A stretch of 64,000 bases of DNA, taken from the NCBI GenBank assembly GCA_965212165.1, contig OZ243096.1, positions 806,001 to 870,000 of the forward strand, in the 5' to 3' direction. The stretch is from RHLJ01 sp965212165 (GTDB taxonomy: Bacteria; Bacteroidota; Rhodothermia; Balneolales; Balneolaceae). Made by a program: the position numbers and the translations under genes. Of this stretch, positions 52,020 through 60,263 are shown one piece after another; within the stretch, counting starts at the first letter, position 1; every line of letters begins with the position of its first letter. Under the pieces are notes generated by a model, which searched no databases, was not told the DNA's origin, and saw only the letters and a list, made by a program, of their open reading frames with translations.

Positions 52020-52898
52020 ATGAAAAAAATTACACGACCATTATTTCTAATAATACTTCTATCAATCCCACAAATCATTGCTGCACAAGTAGTGAAGGGG
52101 ACCCCAGAATATAAAAGTGATCAAACTAAAGAAGTCATTGAAAATATGATTGAAGCGCATGGCGGATGGGAAACATGGGCAAATGCACCCAGTATCAAAT
52201 ATGATAATGTGTTCTTTAACACCTCGCCAAATGCAAAAAACCCATGGTGGGCAGCCACTGAGATGATTGAGCAAATAGGATCATCAGTTAACGACCGGAA
52301 TGTATTCCAAAGCTATCATTTAGGAGGTGAAAAAGGTGACTTTAAAATGGGATATGATGGAACAGAAGTGTGGGCAAGTCCTGATTGGGGAATAGGAAAC
52401 TATCCAAAATTCATGACCTATTTTTTCTACTATTTCTTGAACTTACCATGGCTAACACAAGATAATAACGTGGTATTATCCGAAATAGAAACCGCAGTCT
52501 ATAACGAAAGAGAAGTCTATAAAATAACAATGAACTTTAAAGAAGACCCTGCAATAGGTAAGGTGAATGCCGATTCATACGTGTTATTTATCGATCAGGA
52601 GACCAACTTGCTTGTAGCTTATGAATATTCTGTGGGCTTCGGAGCACAGTTAGATGCCATGGGAATCCCAAAAGGAGCAGAAGTGCTCGGCCCGGTATTT
52701 CGGCATATTGATGAATACGTTGAAGTAGATGGACTTTATTTTCCAGCTCGAATGCATACGACTAATCCAGCCCAAAGTAATACCTATGGTCATCATGCCT
52801 TGATCAATTACTCAATTGATACACCCTTTTGGACAAATAAATCTTTAAAACCTGAAAACGCAATTGTAGATAATTCATCTTCGAAACGAGCTAAGTAA
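52020..52898 (+). CDS. Exported protein of unrecognised family, possibly LolA-like
   Basis: A 292-residue protein with signal peptide (TRPLFLIILLSIPQIIAAQ). The mature part opens with a helix (TKEVIENMIEAHGGWETWANAPSIKYDN) followed by long beta strands (KGDFKMGYDGTEVWASPDW, YKITMNFKEDP, YVLFIDQETNLLVAYEYS). That half-barrel pattern, with the HGG motif, is reminiscent of outer-membrane lipoprotein-sorting folds, but I cannot name the family with confidence. It follows the two-component pair on the same strand after 94 bases and could be a target of it; that is a guess. Confidence 0.7.
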   Translation: MKKITRPLFLIILLSIPQIIAAQVVKGTPEYKSDQTKEVIENMIEAHGGWETWANAPSIKYDNVFFNTSPNAKNPWWAATEMIEQIGSSVNDRNVFQSYHLGGEKGDFKMGYDGTEVWASPDWGIGNYPKFMTYFFYYFLNLPWLTQDNNVVLSEIETAVYNEREVYKITMNFKEDPAIGKVNADSYVLFIDQETNLLVAYEYSVGFGAQLDAMGIPKGAEVLGPVFRHIDEYVEVDGLYFPARMHTTNPAQSNTYGHHALINYSIDTPFWTNKSLKPENAIVDNSSSKRAK

Positions 52899-52934
52899 AA
52901 GAGTACTGGGGGATAGTTTGTATCTATCCCCTGA

Positions 52935-54188
52935 TTACTTATCTGCTTCTTCTTTCTTGGCAATGAGTCGAACACCGCGCTTAAAAGTAAGGTAATGCCA
53001 AATCCATTCTGCAAAAACGCGCAATCTATTTCTGAAACTAATTAGAAAGAAAACGTGGATAAAACCCCACATCATCCAAGCGATTAAACCGGTTAGTTTA
53101 AAGCCTCTGATATCAGCAACAGCTTTCGCCCGACCAATAGTAGCCATAGTTCCTTTGTCCAGATAGTGGAAGTCGGAACGGGGATTTCCCTTTAATTCAT
53201 TTCGAAGCATCTTTCCAAGATACTTACCCTGTTGAAGGGCGACAGGTGCTACTCCTGTAAGAGGAGTACCATTTTTGTCTTTAAAGTGAGCTGCATCACC
53301 CAAAACAAAAATATTTTTATCAGATGGGATTGAAAGATCTTGGTTTACAATTACGCGTCCAATTCGATCCGTTTCTTCATCCAACTCGGCGAGTAGTGAA
53401 GATGCAGCAATACCAGCAGCCCAAATTACATTTGGGGTTTCAATAAAGTGATTTTTTAAATGTACACCATGTTCTGTGATTTTTTGAACGGGAGAGTTTA
53501 AAATCACTTGAACTCCCATTGAAGTCAGGGTATCTAAGGCGCTATTGGATAGTTTTTCATGAAAGCCATTTAGCACATTTCCAGCGGCTTCAATCAAGTA
53601 AATCGTAGTTTCATTTCGATTGAAATTCCTATAGTCCCGCATCATATTCCGTTTGGCAATTTCAGCAATTGAGCCAGCCATTTCAACGCCAGTTGGACCA
53701 GCACCAATAACAACATAAGTTAAGTAAGGCTTTCTTTTTTCGAGATCCGAAATCTTCTCAGCTTTCTCTAAAGAAAGTAAAATTCGTTCTCTAATTTGAA
53801 GGGCATTATCCAACGTTTTTAATCCGGGTGCGTGCTTTTCCCATTCGTCATTTCCGAAGTAATTATATTTTGCCCCTGGTGCCAGTACTAAATAATCGTA
53901 GCTAATTTCATCCCCGTCTTGAAGTGTGATTTTCTTTCCAGGTTTATCAATTCTGTTAACGCGACCTAAAATCACTTTAACATTTTTCCTTTTGGTAAAA
54001 ACGGCGCGAATTGGAACAGCGATATCACCTGGCGAAAGCGCTGCCGTAGCCACTTGATAAAGTAATGGCTGAAATAAATGGTGATTAGATTTATCTATGA
54101 TGGTGACTTGGAAGTCAGATGATGTTAGATATTTAGCGACGGATATTCCCGCAAACCCACCACCTACAATTACTACATGAGTAGCCAT
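52935..54188 (-). CDS. ndh: Type II NADH:quinone oxidoreductase-like FAD enzyme
   Basis: A 417-residue flavoprotein that would pass electrons from NADH to quinone without pumping. The FAD motif VIVGGGFAGISVAKYL is N-terminal, with HHLFQPLLYQVATAALSPG, the NAD motif YVVIGAGPTGVEMAGSIAE and the FVLGDAAHF signature. A C-terminal hydrophobic/amphipathic region (KLTGLIAWMMWGFIHVFFLISF) would dock it to the membrane. It is 16 bases after the two-TM gene and probably co-transcribed with hslO. Confidence 0.93.
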   Translation of the reverse strand: MATHVVIVGGGFAGISVAKYLTSSDFQVTIIDKSNHHLFQPLLYQVATAALSPGDIAVPIRAVFTKRKNVKVILGRVNRIDKPGKKITLQDGDEISYDYLVLAPGAKYNYFGNDEWEKHAPGLKTLDNALQIRERILLSLEKAEKISDLEKRKPYLTYVVIGAGPTGVEMAGSIAEIAKRNMMRDYRNFNRNETTIYLIEAAGNVLNGFHEKLSNSALDTLTSMGVQVILNSPVQKITEHGVHLKNHFIETPNVIWAAGIAASSLLAELDEETDRIGRVIVNQDLSIPSDKNIFVLGDAAHFKDKNGTPLTGVAPVALQQGKYLGKMLRNELKGNPRSDFHYLDKGTMATIGRAKAVADIRGFKLTGLIAWMMWGFIHVFFLISFRNRLRVFAEWIWHYLTFKRGVRLIAKKEEADK

Positions 54189-54204
54189 TAAACCTGAGTT
54201 AATG

Positions 54205-55029
54205 TTATGATTTAGCCTTTTCGCCTAAAGTTACATCTTCTTCAGCTTCTATATCATCTAAATCAGGAATTATTATGCGCTCTTTGGAGCTAGCCATTTT
54301 AGAACCAGATCTAAAGTGACGTTCAACTGTTTGTTGAAGAATTCCAGCGAGCTCAATAAGCTTATTTTTGCGCTTATTTTTTCTACGATTAACAAACCGA
54401 ATAAAGAAAAAGCTTGCCACAGCTAAAAGCCCAGAAATGATAAGCATCGGGATTACGCCATCGTCACCAGCTCTTCCAAATATAACCCCAGAAGTCATCA
54501 TAAAAGCACCAAGAGTAGCAAATGATGGAAAGATAAAAAGCTTATTCAGTGTACTCAGATTTTGCTTTAAGGCGAAATGAACTTGAGATTTTTTCTGAGT
54601 GATTTCAAGCTCTGGAGTTGTACTGATGTTAAATAACTTTGAAGGACCAGAAGGGGTAGCTTGCCAAAATATTTTCTTATTCCGTCTGGAAATTTTGCCA
54701 ATGGTATTGAAATGATATTCGAGGTTTGCACGAACTTCATTCAGTGTTGCGCCATCAATAAAGCCATTAGCAGTAGCGGCGATTTTAATATCCGTCTGAT
54801 TATTTGTATCAACGGAAATTGGGTCCTCTGTCTCAACGCCAAAATGCTCAACGATAGCTTCTTGAATATACTTTCGATCAACATTAAGGCTGTCTGCAAG
54901 ATCAAATAAGGTTTCGTAGTCATCATCTACGAAATGAGCAGATTTATGAGGAGATTGATGTTCAAACTTTTGAAAAATGGAAGCTCTTTTAATTAGATGC
55001 CTAATTTCGTCATCGGTGAGCTTTCCCAT
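54205..55029 (-). CDS. Two-TM membrane protein, unrecognised, between hslO and ndh
   Basis: A 274-residue protein I cannot assign. The N-terminal ~60 residues (LTDDEIRHLIKRASIFQKF, DLADSLNVDRKYIQEAIVEHFG) resemble a SHOCT-free regulatory helix region seen in bacterial membrane-linked proteins. Then comes an alpha/beta stretch of about 80 residues and two membrane segments at about 166-187 and 194-214. A basic stop-transfer (RFVNRRKNKRKNKL) and a cytosolic acidic tail (DLDDIEAEEDVTLGEK) follow. It is eleven bases after hslO and sixteen before ndh on the same strand, so the three form one unit. Confidence 0.75.
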   Translation of the reverse strand: MGKLTDDEIRHLIKRASIFQKFEHQSPHKSAHFVDDDYETLFDLADSLNVDRKYIQEAIVEHFGVETEDPISVDTNNQTDIKIAATANGFIDGATLNEVRANLEYHFNTIGKISRRNKKIFWQATPSGPSKLFNISTTPELEITQKKSQVHFALKQNLSTLNKLFIFPSFATLGAFMMTSGVIFGRAGDDGVIPMLIISGLLAVASFFFIRFVNRRKNKRKNKLIELAGILQQTVERHFRSGSKMASSKERIIIPDLDDIEAEEDVTLGEKAKS

Positions 55030-55040
55030 AATCAGTTAGT

Positions 55041-55943
55041 TTAATTTAGTTTTGCTTGCGCTTCGGTTATAAGTTGAGAGATTTCCTCTTTCGTGATTTC
55101 TTCTCTATTGTTGCAATAGTGACAGGAAACTTCTTGCCCTTCTCCTTCCATTTCTTTTAAGTCTTCAATGCCAAGCATAGAGAGTGCAATAAGAAATCGT
55201 TCTTTCGAACAGCGGCAAAAGAAATCAACTAATTGGCGACCCAGTTCTTTCACTTTTATTGGAGAAAGAGCTTTACTCATAATTTCATCAATATATTGCC
55301 CATCAGATAGGAGTTCATCTATCGGAGGGAAAGAACCAAGACGTTCTTGAAGCATATCTATTTGACCTTCCGGCGCACCAGGTAAGCGCTGTAATAGTAA
55401 ACCACCAGCTTCTGTAATGTCGCCATCTTCGCTAATACCAACATCTAGAATCACAGCCGATGGAATTTGTTCAGACTGAGCTAAATATTGAGCTACATCA
55501 GAATTAATATCTCCATTAACAATTTCGATGCTACTACTTCTAGGTTCTGCCTCATTATAAAGCACTTTTGTATAAGTGAGAATCCCGAGACCAATTCCAT
55601 CACCAATAACCACGCCTGGTTTAGTATAATCAAGCTCTACTTCAGGGTTAGCCACATAACCACGAATTTCACCAAGACTATTAGCTTCTGCAATTATAGA
55701 ACCAACCGGACCATTACCATCAAGACGTAATTGAATACGCTCCTCCTTCTTAAGCTCTGAAGCTAGAAGCATTGCAGCGGTTAATGTCTTGCCTAATAAC
55801 ACGGTATTAAGTAACGACAAACCGTGACGTTCTTTAGCGTCTTTAATAACGTCTGTAGTTTTAATAACAGAAACCTTAAAATTTCCGTCTTCAGTAATAC
55901 CTTTAATAAGGCGGTCTTTAAATTCGTAATCCGCTCTTTTCAT
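55041..55943 (-). CDS. hslO: Redox-regulated chaperone Hsp33
   Basis: A holdase activated by oxidative unfolding. The 300-residue protein has the N-terminal core (RLIKGITEDGNFKVSVIKTT, GKTLTAAMLLASELKKEERIQLR) and the zinc-binding redox switch with FFCRCSKERF (Cys-x-Cys) and VSCHYCNNREEIT (Cys-x-x-Cys). Cys spacing is normal. It heads the leftward unit with the two-TM protein and ndh. Confidence 0.96.
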   Translation of the reverse strand: MKRADYEFKDRLIKGITEDGNFKVSVIKTTDVIKDAKERHGLSLLNTVLLGKTLTAAMLLASELKKEERIQLRLDGNGPVGSIIAEANSLGEIRGYVANPEVELDYTKPGVVIGDGIGLGILTYTKVLYNEAEPRSSSIEIVNGDINSDVAQYLAQSEQIPSAVILDVGISEDGDITEAGGLLLQRLPGAPEGQIDMLQERLGSFPPIDELLSDGQYIDEIMSKALSPIKVKELGRQLVDFFCRCSKERFLIALSMLGIEDLKEMEGEGQEVSCHYCNNREEITKEEISQLITEAQAKLN

Positions 55944-56069
55944 GTAAGAAATAATAGTAGTTTATTAAGTGAGCACAAAGATAAGCAGAAATGACTGCTT
56001 ATTGATGTAGTTTTTAATGATAGACTTGATAAGTTTTTGCAACAACCCCCGCACGATACCAACCACGAC

Positions 56070-56094
56070 GTCATGCTGAACTTGTTTCAGCATC
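56070..56094 (+). repeat. REP-like unit with a compensatory change in the stem
   Basis: GTCATGCTGAA, CTTGT, TTCAGCATC. Both sides of one stem pair are swapped relative to all other copies (CC to GC on the left, GG to GC on the right), so the eight-pair stem is kept. Confidence 0.75.
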
Positions 56095-56130
56095 TTTGAT
56101 GTGGCAAGGGATGTCTATCTGCTGTCATTT

Positions 56131-56250
56131 TTTAGCTATTGTTCCGACCTCCCCTCTATCCCCTCCTTACTAAGGAGGGGAGGCTCTATACCTTCACTCA
56201 TAAACATATTCGGAATTAGGGGAGGTCTAGAATTTGATAGAATCTTGGCC
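56131..56250 (+). repeat. Second repeat family (~115 bases), copy 1
   Basis: Bounded by inverted ends GACCTCCCC and GGGGAGGTC with an inner hairpin CCCCTCCTTA / TAAGGAGGGG, then AACATATTCGG and TAGAATCTTGG. Aligns with 56355-56471 and 60042-60154. Confidence 0.8.
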
Positions 56251-56354
56251 TTACTTTCATCCCGAATGCCCCGGTTTTTATAATAAACTCAGCGCTAGTT
56301 CTGAGGGATCTCAAATGACTGCATAGTTTATGAGTAGTTATTCTTTGTGAGACC

Positions 56355-56471
56355 CTTAGCTATTGTTCTGACCTCCCCACTATCCCCTCCTTAATAAGGA
56401 GGGGAGGCCCTAAATCGTCACTCATAAACATATTCGGAAATAGGGGAGGTCTAGAAATAGATAGAATATGG
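56355..56471 (+). repeat. Second repeat family, copy 2
   Basis: GACCTCCCC and GGGGAGGTC ends are intact, and CTCATAAACATATTCGGAAA is shared. It lies in the same orientation as copy 1, 105 bases after it. Confidence 0.8.
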
Positions 56472-56483
56472 TCGCCCTAAACG

Positions 56484-56508
56484 AATCCTGAAACGAGTTC
56501 AGGATGAC
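56484..56508 (-). repeat. REP-like unit, inverted
   Basis: AATCCTGAAA, CGAGT, TCAGGATGAC; the terminal base of the unit differs from consensus but the stem is intact. Confidence 0.75.
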
Positions 56509-56549
56509 TAGAAAAGGAGTTTCATATAAAAAATCGACTAAACGACGAA

Positions 56550-57725
56550 TTATCTTCGATCCGTCATATACATTTCACCCAATCGTCCGGAAAAATGACT
56601 CTTCGAAGAATACTTCGATTTCAAACGACCAACTTTAGCAATTCGCTCTTCCGCCAAAATATTAGATGCTTTATGAGTCGGAATATTATGCTCTTCCGAA
56701 TACTTGAGAATACTCAAGGTAGTATCATAAATTTTCTGAGTTCTATTCATTGCATGCTCACGGTTATAACCCTCAAGCTCGCTAGAGATATTTATGATTC
56801 CGCCAGCATTAATCACATAATCCGGCGCATAAATAATACCTTTATCCATCAATAACTTGCCATGCTTATCTTCAACATCTAAAATATTATTAGCACCACC
56901 AGCAACGATATCACACTTAAGCTGATCAATAGTCTCGTCGTTAACCACGCCACCTAATGCGCACGGAGTAAAGATGTCGACGTCCAAGCTATAAATCTCA
57001 TGAGGTTTAACAACTTCTGCTCCAATTTCCTTGGCAAGAGACACCGCTTTTTCTGAATAAATATCAGTGATATATAATTTTGCGCCTTCTTTTGCCGCAT
57101 GCTTAGCAAAATAAGAAGCAACATGACCAGCACCTTGAAGAGCAATACGCTTTCCAGCAAGTGAATCATTGCCATATGCTTTTTTAGCACATGCTTTTGC
57201 TCCCATATATACGCCATAAGCAGTTACAGGAGATGGGTTTCCGCTACCACCAAGTGTTTCTGGGATACCCGTCACATATTTAGTTTCAGAATAAATCCAT
57301 TCCATATCCTGCACTTCCATTCCAACATCTTCTGCAGTGATATAACGTCCACCTAGACCATCCACGAAACGACCAAAAGCACGAAACAAGGCTTCATTTT
57401 TATCAGTTTGAGCGTTGCCAATAATTACCGCCTTTCCGCCACCTAGGTTAAGTCCAGAAATTGCCGCCTTGTAGGTCATGCCGCGAGACAATCGAAGAAC
57501 ATCTTTTAATGCCTCTTCTTCCGTTTTATACATCCACATACGAGTGCCGCCAAGTGCAGGCCCTAAGGTTGTGTTATGGATGGCAATGATTGCTCTCAAT
57601 CCAGTTTCAGGATCAGAGCAGATTACAACTTGCTCGTGCTCTTTACTTTGAAGGGCATTAAAAATCGGAAAATTCTCGTCTTCAGATGTTTTGGAGACTT
57701 GTTCTATAGATGGTGTTTCTAACAT
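56550..57725 (-). CDS. Leucine/phenylalanine/valine dehydrogenase (Glu/Leu/Phe/Val family)
   Basis: An NAD-dependent amino-acid dehydrogenase of about 391 residues. The catalytic region has PALGGTRMWMYKTEEEAL and AISGLNLGGGKAVI with the active-site Lys, ITAEDVGM, and the NAD motif IALQGAGHVASYFAKHAA. This spacing and length fit leucine dehydrogenase (branched-chain amino acids) better than glutamate dehydrogenase. ATG 57725 was preferred to a TTG at 57755. The extra first ten residues of that longer form look non-family. Stands alone beside repeat island F. Confidence 0.88.
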   Translation of the reverse strand: MLETPSIEQVSKTSEDENFPIFNALQSKEHEQVVICSDPETGLRAIIAIHNTTLGPALGGTRMWMYKTEEEALKDVLRLSRGMTYKAAISGLNLGGGKAVIIGNAQTDKNEALFRAFGRFVDGLGGRYITAEDVGMEVQDMEWIYSETKYVTGIPETLGGSGNPSPVTAYGVYMGAKACAKKAYGNDSLAGKRIALQGAGHVASYFAKHAAKEGAKLYITDIYSEKAVSLAKEIGAEVVKPHEIYSLDVDIFTPCALGGVVNDETIDQLKCDIVAGGANNILDVEDKHGKLLMDKGIIYAPDYVINAGGIINISSELEGYNREHAMNRTQKIYDTTLSILKYSEEHNIPTHKASNILAEERIAKVGRLKSKYSSKSHFSGRLGEMYMTDRR

Positions 57726-58039
57726 AGGATAGTTTAATTTTGGAAACGCTTCCAAAGCTCTCGTTTTATCTATTCAAAGTCCAATGTTAATCAGAAACAA
57801 AAACAATAAAAAGAGCTTATAACAGGTTAAATGTAAATGATTATTGAAATAGAAAAGGTTTTTTAGATGAGATTTCGTTTCCAAAAAGGAGAATAGATTT
57901 AAATCGTCTAATGAAACGGTGTTTATGATGAAAGTTTACGGCAAAAGTGTATTTTATAAAGAATGAAGTGCTTAGCACTTGGTGTTTCGGTTTGGTCGCC
58001 GGATAGCCTTTATGAATAAAAATAAAAAAAAGGTAAATA
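57726..58039. other. Divergent spacer between the dehydrogenase and recJ
   Basis: About 310 AT-rich bases. I see no RNA gene, riboswitch or repeat. Both genes read outward, so their promoters must lie here, but no clear TATNTTTG box was found. Confidence 0.4.
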
Positions 58040-59743
58040 ATGTCATTCCGCTGGGTATACTCACAGCCGGAACAGAAGGAACGTGTGTCCGTACTAGAGC
58101 AGGCACTCGGAGTTCCGGAGAAAATAGCTGGATTATTGGCTATCCGTGGCATAGGAAATTATGATGATGCAAAACACTTTTTCAGACCAACCATAGATTT
58201 ACTCCACGATCCTTTTTTAATGAAGGATATGGATAAAGGTGCCGAGCGTTTAGCCTTAGCTATTCGCAAAAGCGAAAAAGTACTCGTTTACGGAGATTAT
58301 GACGTAGATGGCACTACAGCCACATCTATTGTATACACTTTTCTGAAGGAATTCGGGGTTGGTGCAGACTACTACATCCCGCATCGATTTAAAGAAGGGT
58401 ATGGAATCAATCCAGAAGGAATTGAATACGCCGAAAGTATAGGCGCCAATCTAATAGTATCCGTTGATTGCGGTATTACCGCTGTTCAAGAAGCGCTCGA
58501 TATTCGAGCAAAAGGCATGGACCTGATAATCTGTGATCACCATACCGTTGGTTATGGTATTCCCGATTGTGCTGCTGTCCTAGATCCCAAAAGACCCGAT
58601 TGTGACTATCCATTTGATGGACTATCAGGAGCAGGTGTTGGATTTAAATTGATTCAAGGAACCTTACAGAGACTTGGACTCCCTGCGAGTATAGCCTATA
58701 AGTTTTTAGATTTAGTAGCCATTTCAATCGCCTCCGACATTGTTCCCATTATTGATGAGAACCGGATTTTAATGAAAGCGGGGTTACAAATGATTCAAAG
58801 CTCGCCACGAGTTGGGATCAAAGCCCTGATGGAACTCATTAAAATGCCTATTGAAGATATCACGACGTCAAAAATTGTGTTCTCCATTGGCCCAAGGATT
58901 AATGCCGCAGGTAGAATGGGCGATGCTAGTACGGCGGTAAAGTTGATGATTGCAGAATCCTATAACGAAGCTAAAGCGTTAGCTTTTGAGCTAGAATCCA
59001 TAAACCTGAAGCGAAGAGATAAAGATTCGCTTACGATGGAAGAAGCCCTTGCTCAAATAGACGAGGATATAGACATCGACGAGATATCGTCACTCGTGCT
59101 CTACAAAAAAGATTGGCATTTGGGAGTGATCGGTATTGTAGCCTCGCGACTGGTAGATATGTTTCATCGCCCGGCCATTATGCTTAGTAATGTAGATGGG
59201 AAAATAAAAGGTTCGGCAAGAAGTATTAAAGGCTTCAATATTTACGATGCCATGAAACAATGCGATGATTTACTTGAGCAATTTGGTGGACATGAATTCG
59301 CGGCCGGACTTACTCTAGATGAGAAAAACTTATCCGAGTTCAAAAGGCGTATGAATCAAATAGCCTATCATGGATTATCGGGATCTAGTTTTGAGCCAGA
59401 GCTAGCGATTGATGCCAAGCTCGACCTCAGCGAGATAGACATGAAGTTCTGGAAACTCTTGGCACAGTTTAAACCCTTTGGTCCCGCCAATCTTCGACCT
59501 ATTTTTGTATCAGAGAAAGTAACAGCAGTTGGAGTTCCAACGGTTGTAGGAAATGGACATTTAAAAATGAAATTGAAGCAAGAAGGATCCGGTGTATTTG
59601 ATACGATTGGCTTTAATATGCACGAATTTTTGCCGAATGTTCGGGGTGGCGAAGCCTTTGACATCGCCTATGTATTAGAAGAAAACTTCTGGAATGGAAG
59701 ACGAACACTGCAAATACGGCTAAAAGATATTCATCTTTCTTAA
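58040..59743 (+). CDS. recJ: Single-stranded-DNA exonuclease RecJ
   Basis: A 5'-3' exonuclease in recombination and base-excision repair. The 567-residue protein has DHH motif I VYGDYDVDGTTATSI, motif II-III VSVDCGITA and ICDHHTVGYG, then GPRINAAGRMGDAS and the DHHA1 region FGGHEFAAGLTL. The C-terminal OB-fold-like part (KPFGPANLRPIFVSE) is intact. ATG 58040 gives a normal N-terminus (FRWVYSQPEQKER). It is followed by tRNA-Phe. Confidence 0.97.
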   Translation: MSFRWVYSQPEQKERVSVLEQALGVPEKIAGLLAIRGIGNYDDAKHFFRPTIDLLHDPFLMKDMDKGAERLALAIRKSEKVLVYGDYDVDGTTATSIVYTFLKEFGVGADYYIPHRFKEGYGINPEGIEYAESIGANLIVSVDCGITAVQEALDIRAKGMDLIICDHHTVGYGIPDCAAVLDPKRPDCDYPFDGLSGAGVGFKLIQGTLQRLGLPASIAYKFLDLVAISIASDIVPIIDENRILMKAGLQMIQSSPRVGIKALMELIKMPIEDITTSKIVFSIGPRINAAGRMGDASTAVKLMIAESYNEAKALAFELESINLKRRDKDSLTMEEALAQIDEDIDIDEISSLVLYKKDWHLGVIGIVASRLVDMFHRPAIMLSNVDGKIKGSARSIKGFNIYDAMKQCDDLLEQFGGHEFAAGLTLDEKNLSEFKRRMNQIAYHGLSGSSFEPELAIDAKLDLSEIDMKFWKLLAQFKPFGPANLRPIFVSEKVTAVGVPTVVGNGHLKMKLKQEGSGVFDTIGFNMHEFLPNVRGGEAFDIAYVLEENFWNGRRTLQIRLKDIHLS

Positions 59744-59761
59744 ACAATATGGCAATGTGTA

Positions 59762-59792
59762 TTGTATCTAGGATATAAACCCTCTATATTTG
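59762..59792 (+). promoter_or_regulatory. FCB-type promoter of tRNA-Phe
   Basis: TTG at 59762-59764, a 20-base spacer, TATATTTG at 59785-59792, 12 bases before the tRNA. Same form as the tRNA-Asp promoter. Confidence 0.75.
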
Positions 59793-59804
59793 CCGTCCTT
59801 CTGA

Positions 59805-59877
<73 letters not shown>

Positions 59878-59888
59878 CAAGAATAATT

Positions 59889-59927
59889 AAAGCCCCTCGC
59901 ACATTTGTGTTGAGGGGCTTTTTTTGT
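59889..59927 (+). terminator. Rho-independent terminator of tRNA-Phe
   Basis: Stem AAAGCCCCTC / GAGGGGCTTT with a ~13-base loop, then a T-run. Confidence 0.92.
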
Positions 59928-59933
59928 TTCAGT

Positions 59934-59963
59934 CACCCAACAACTTCTAGTTGGTTTTTAATG
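59934..59963 (+). repeat. 30-base direct repeat, copy 1
   Basis: CACCCAACAACTTCTAGTTG then GTTTTTAATG. It recurs at 60169-60198 with two changes, bracketing a copy of the second repeat family. Confidence 0.7.
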
Positions 59964-60041
59964 CAGCCTATAAGCTCTAGCTTCATACCGTAAATTACAT
60001 GCAAGAAAAATGTAAGGAATATGACAATGGCTGGTCCTACC

Positions 60042-60154
60042 CCTTGTTCTGAATTCCCCTTTTATCCCCTCCTTACAAAGCAGGGGAGGCTCTACATCGT
60101 CACTCATAAACATTTCGGAATTAGGGGAGGTCTATAATTAGATAGAATCTTGGC
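60042..60154 (+). repeat. Second repeat family, copy 3
   Basis: Shares TATCCCCTCCTTA, GGGGAGGCTCTA, CGTCACTCATAAACATT and TTAGGGGAGGTCTA with the copies at 56.1-56.5 kb. The left end is diverged (GAATTCCCC), so the terminal inverted repeat is damaged. Confidence 0.75.
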
Positions 60155-60168
60155 TTTGCTGTCATCCT

Positions 60169-60198
60169 CACCCAACAACTTCTAGCTGCTTTTTAATG
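60169..60198 (+). repeat. 30-base direct repeat, copy 2
   Basis: CACCCAACAACTTCTAGCTG then CTTTTTAATG; 235 bases after copy 1. The pair could be a footprint of an insertion or duplication event. Confidence 0.7.
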
Positions 60199-60263
60199 GT
60201 GCTTTTCTTTTTGCGTTCATCCTCGCATATTCCACCGCTAATGGTGAACCCTAATTATTGTTT

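Larger units (their letters stand above)
55944..56549. other. Gene-free repeat island F
   Basis: About 600 bases without a credible gene. It holds two REP-like units and two copies of the ~115-base second repeat family, listed separately. Between them, 56251-56354 shows no repeat I can place. Confidence 0.75.
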
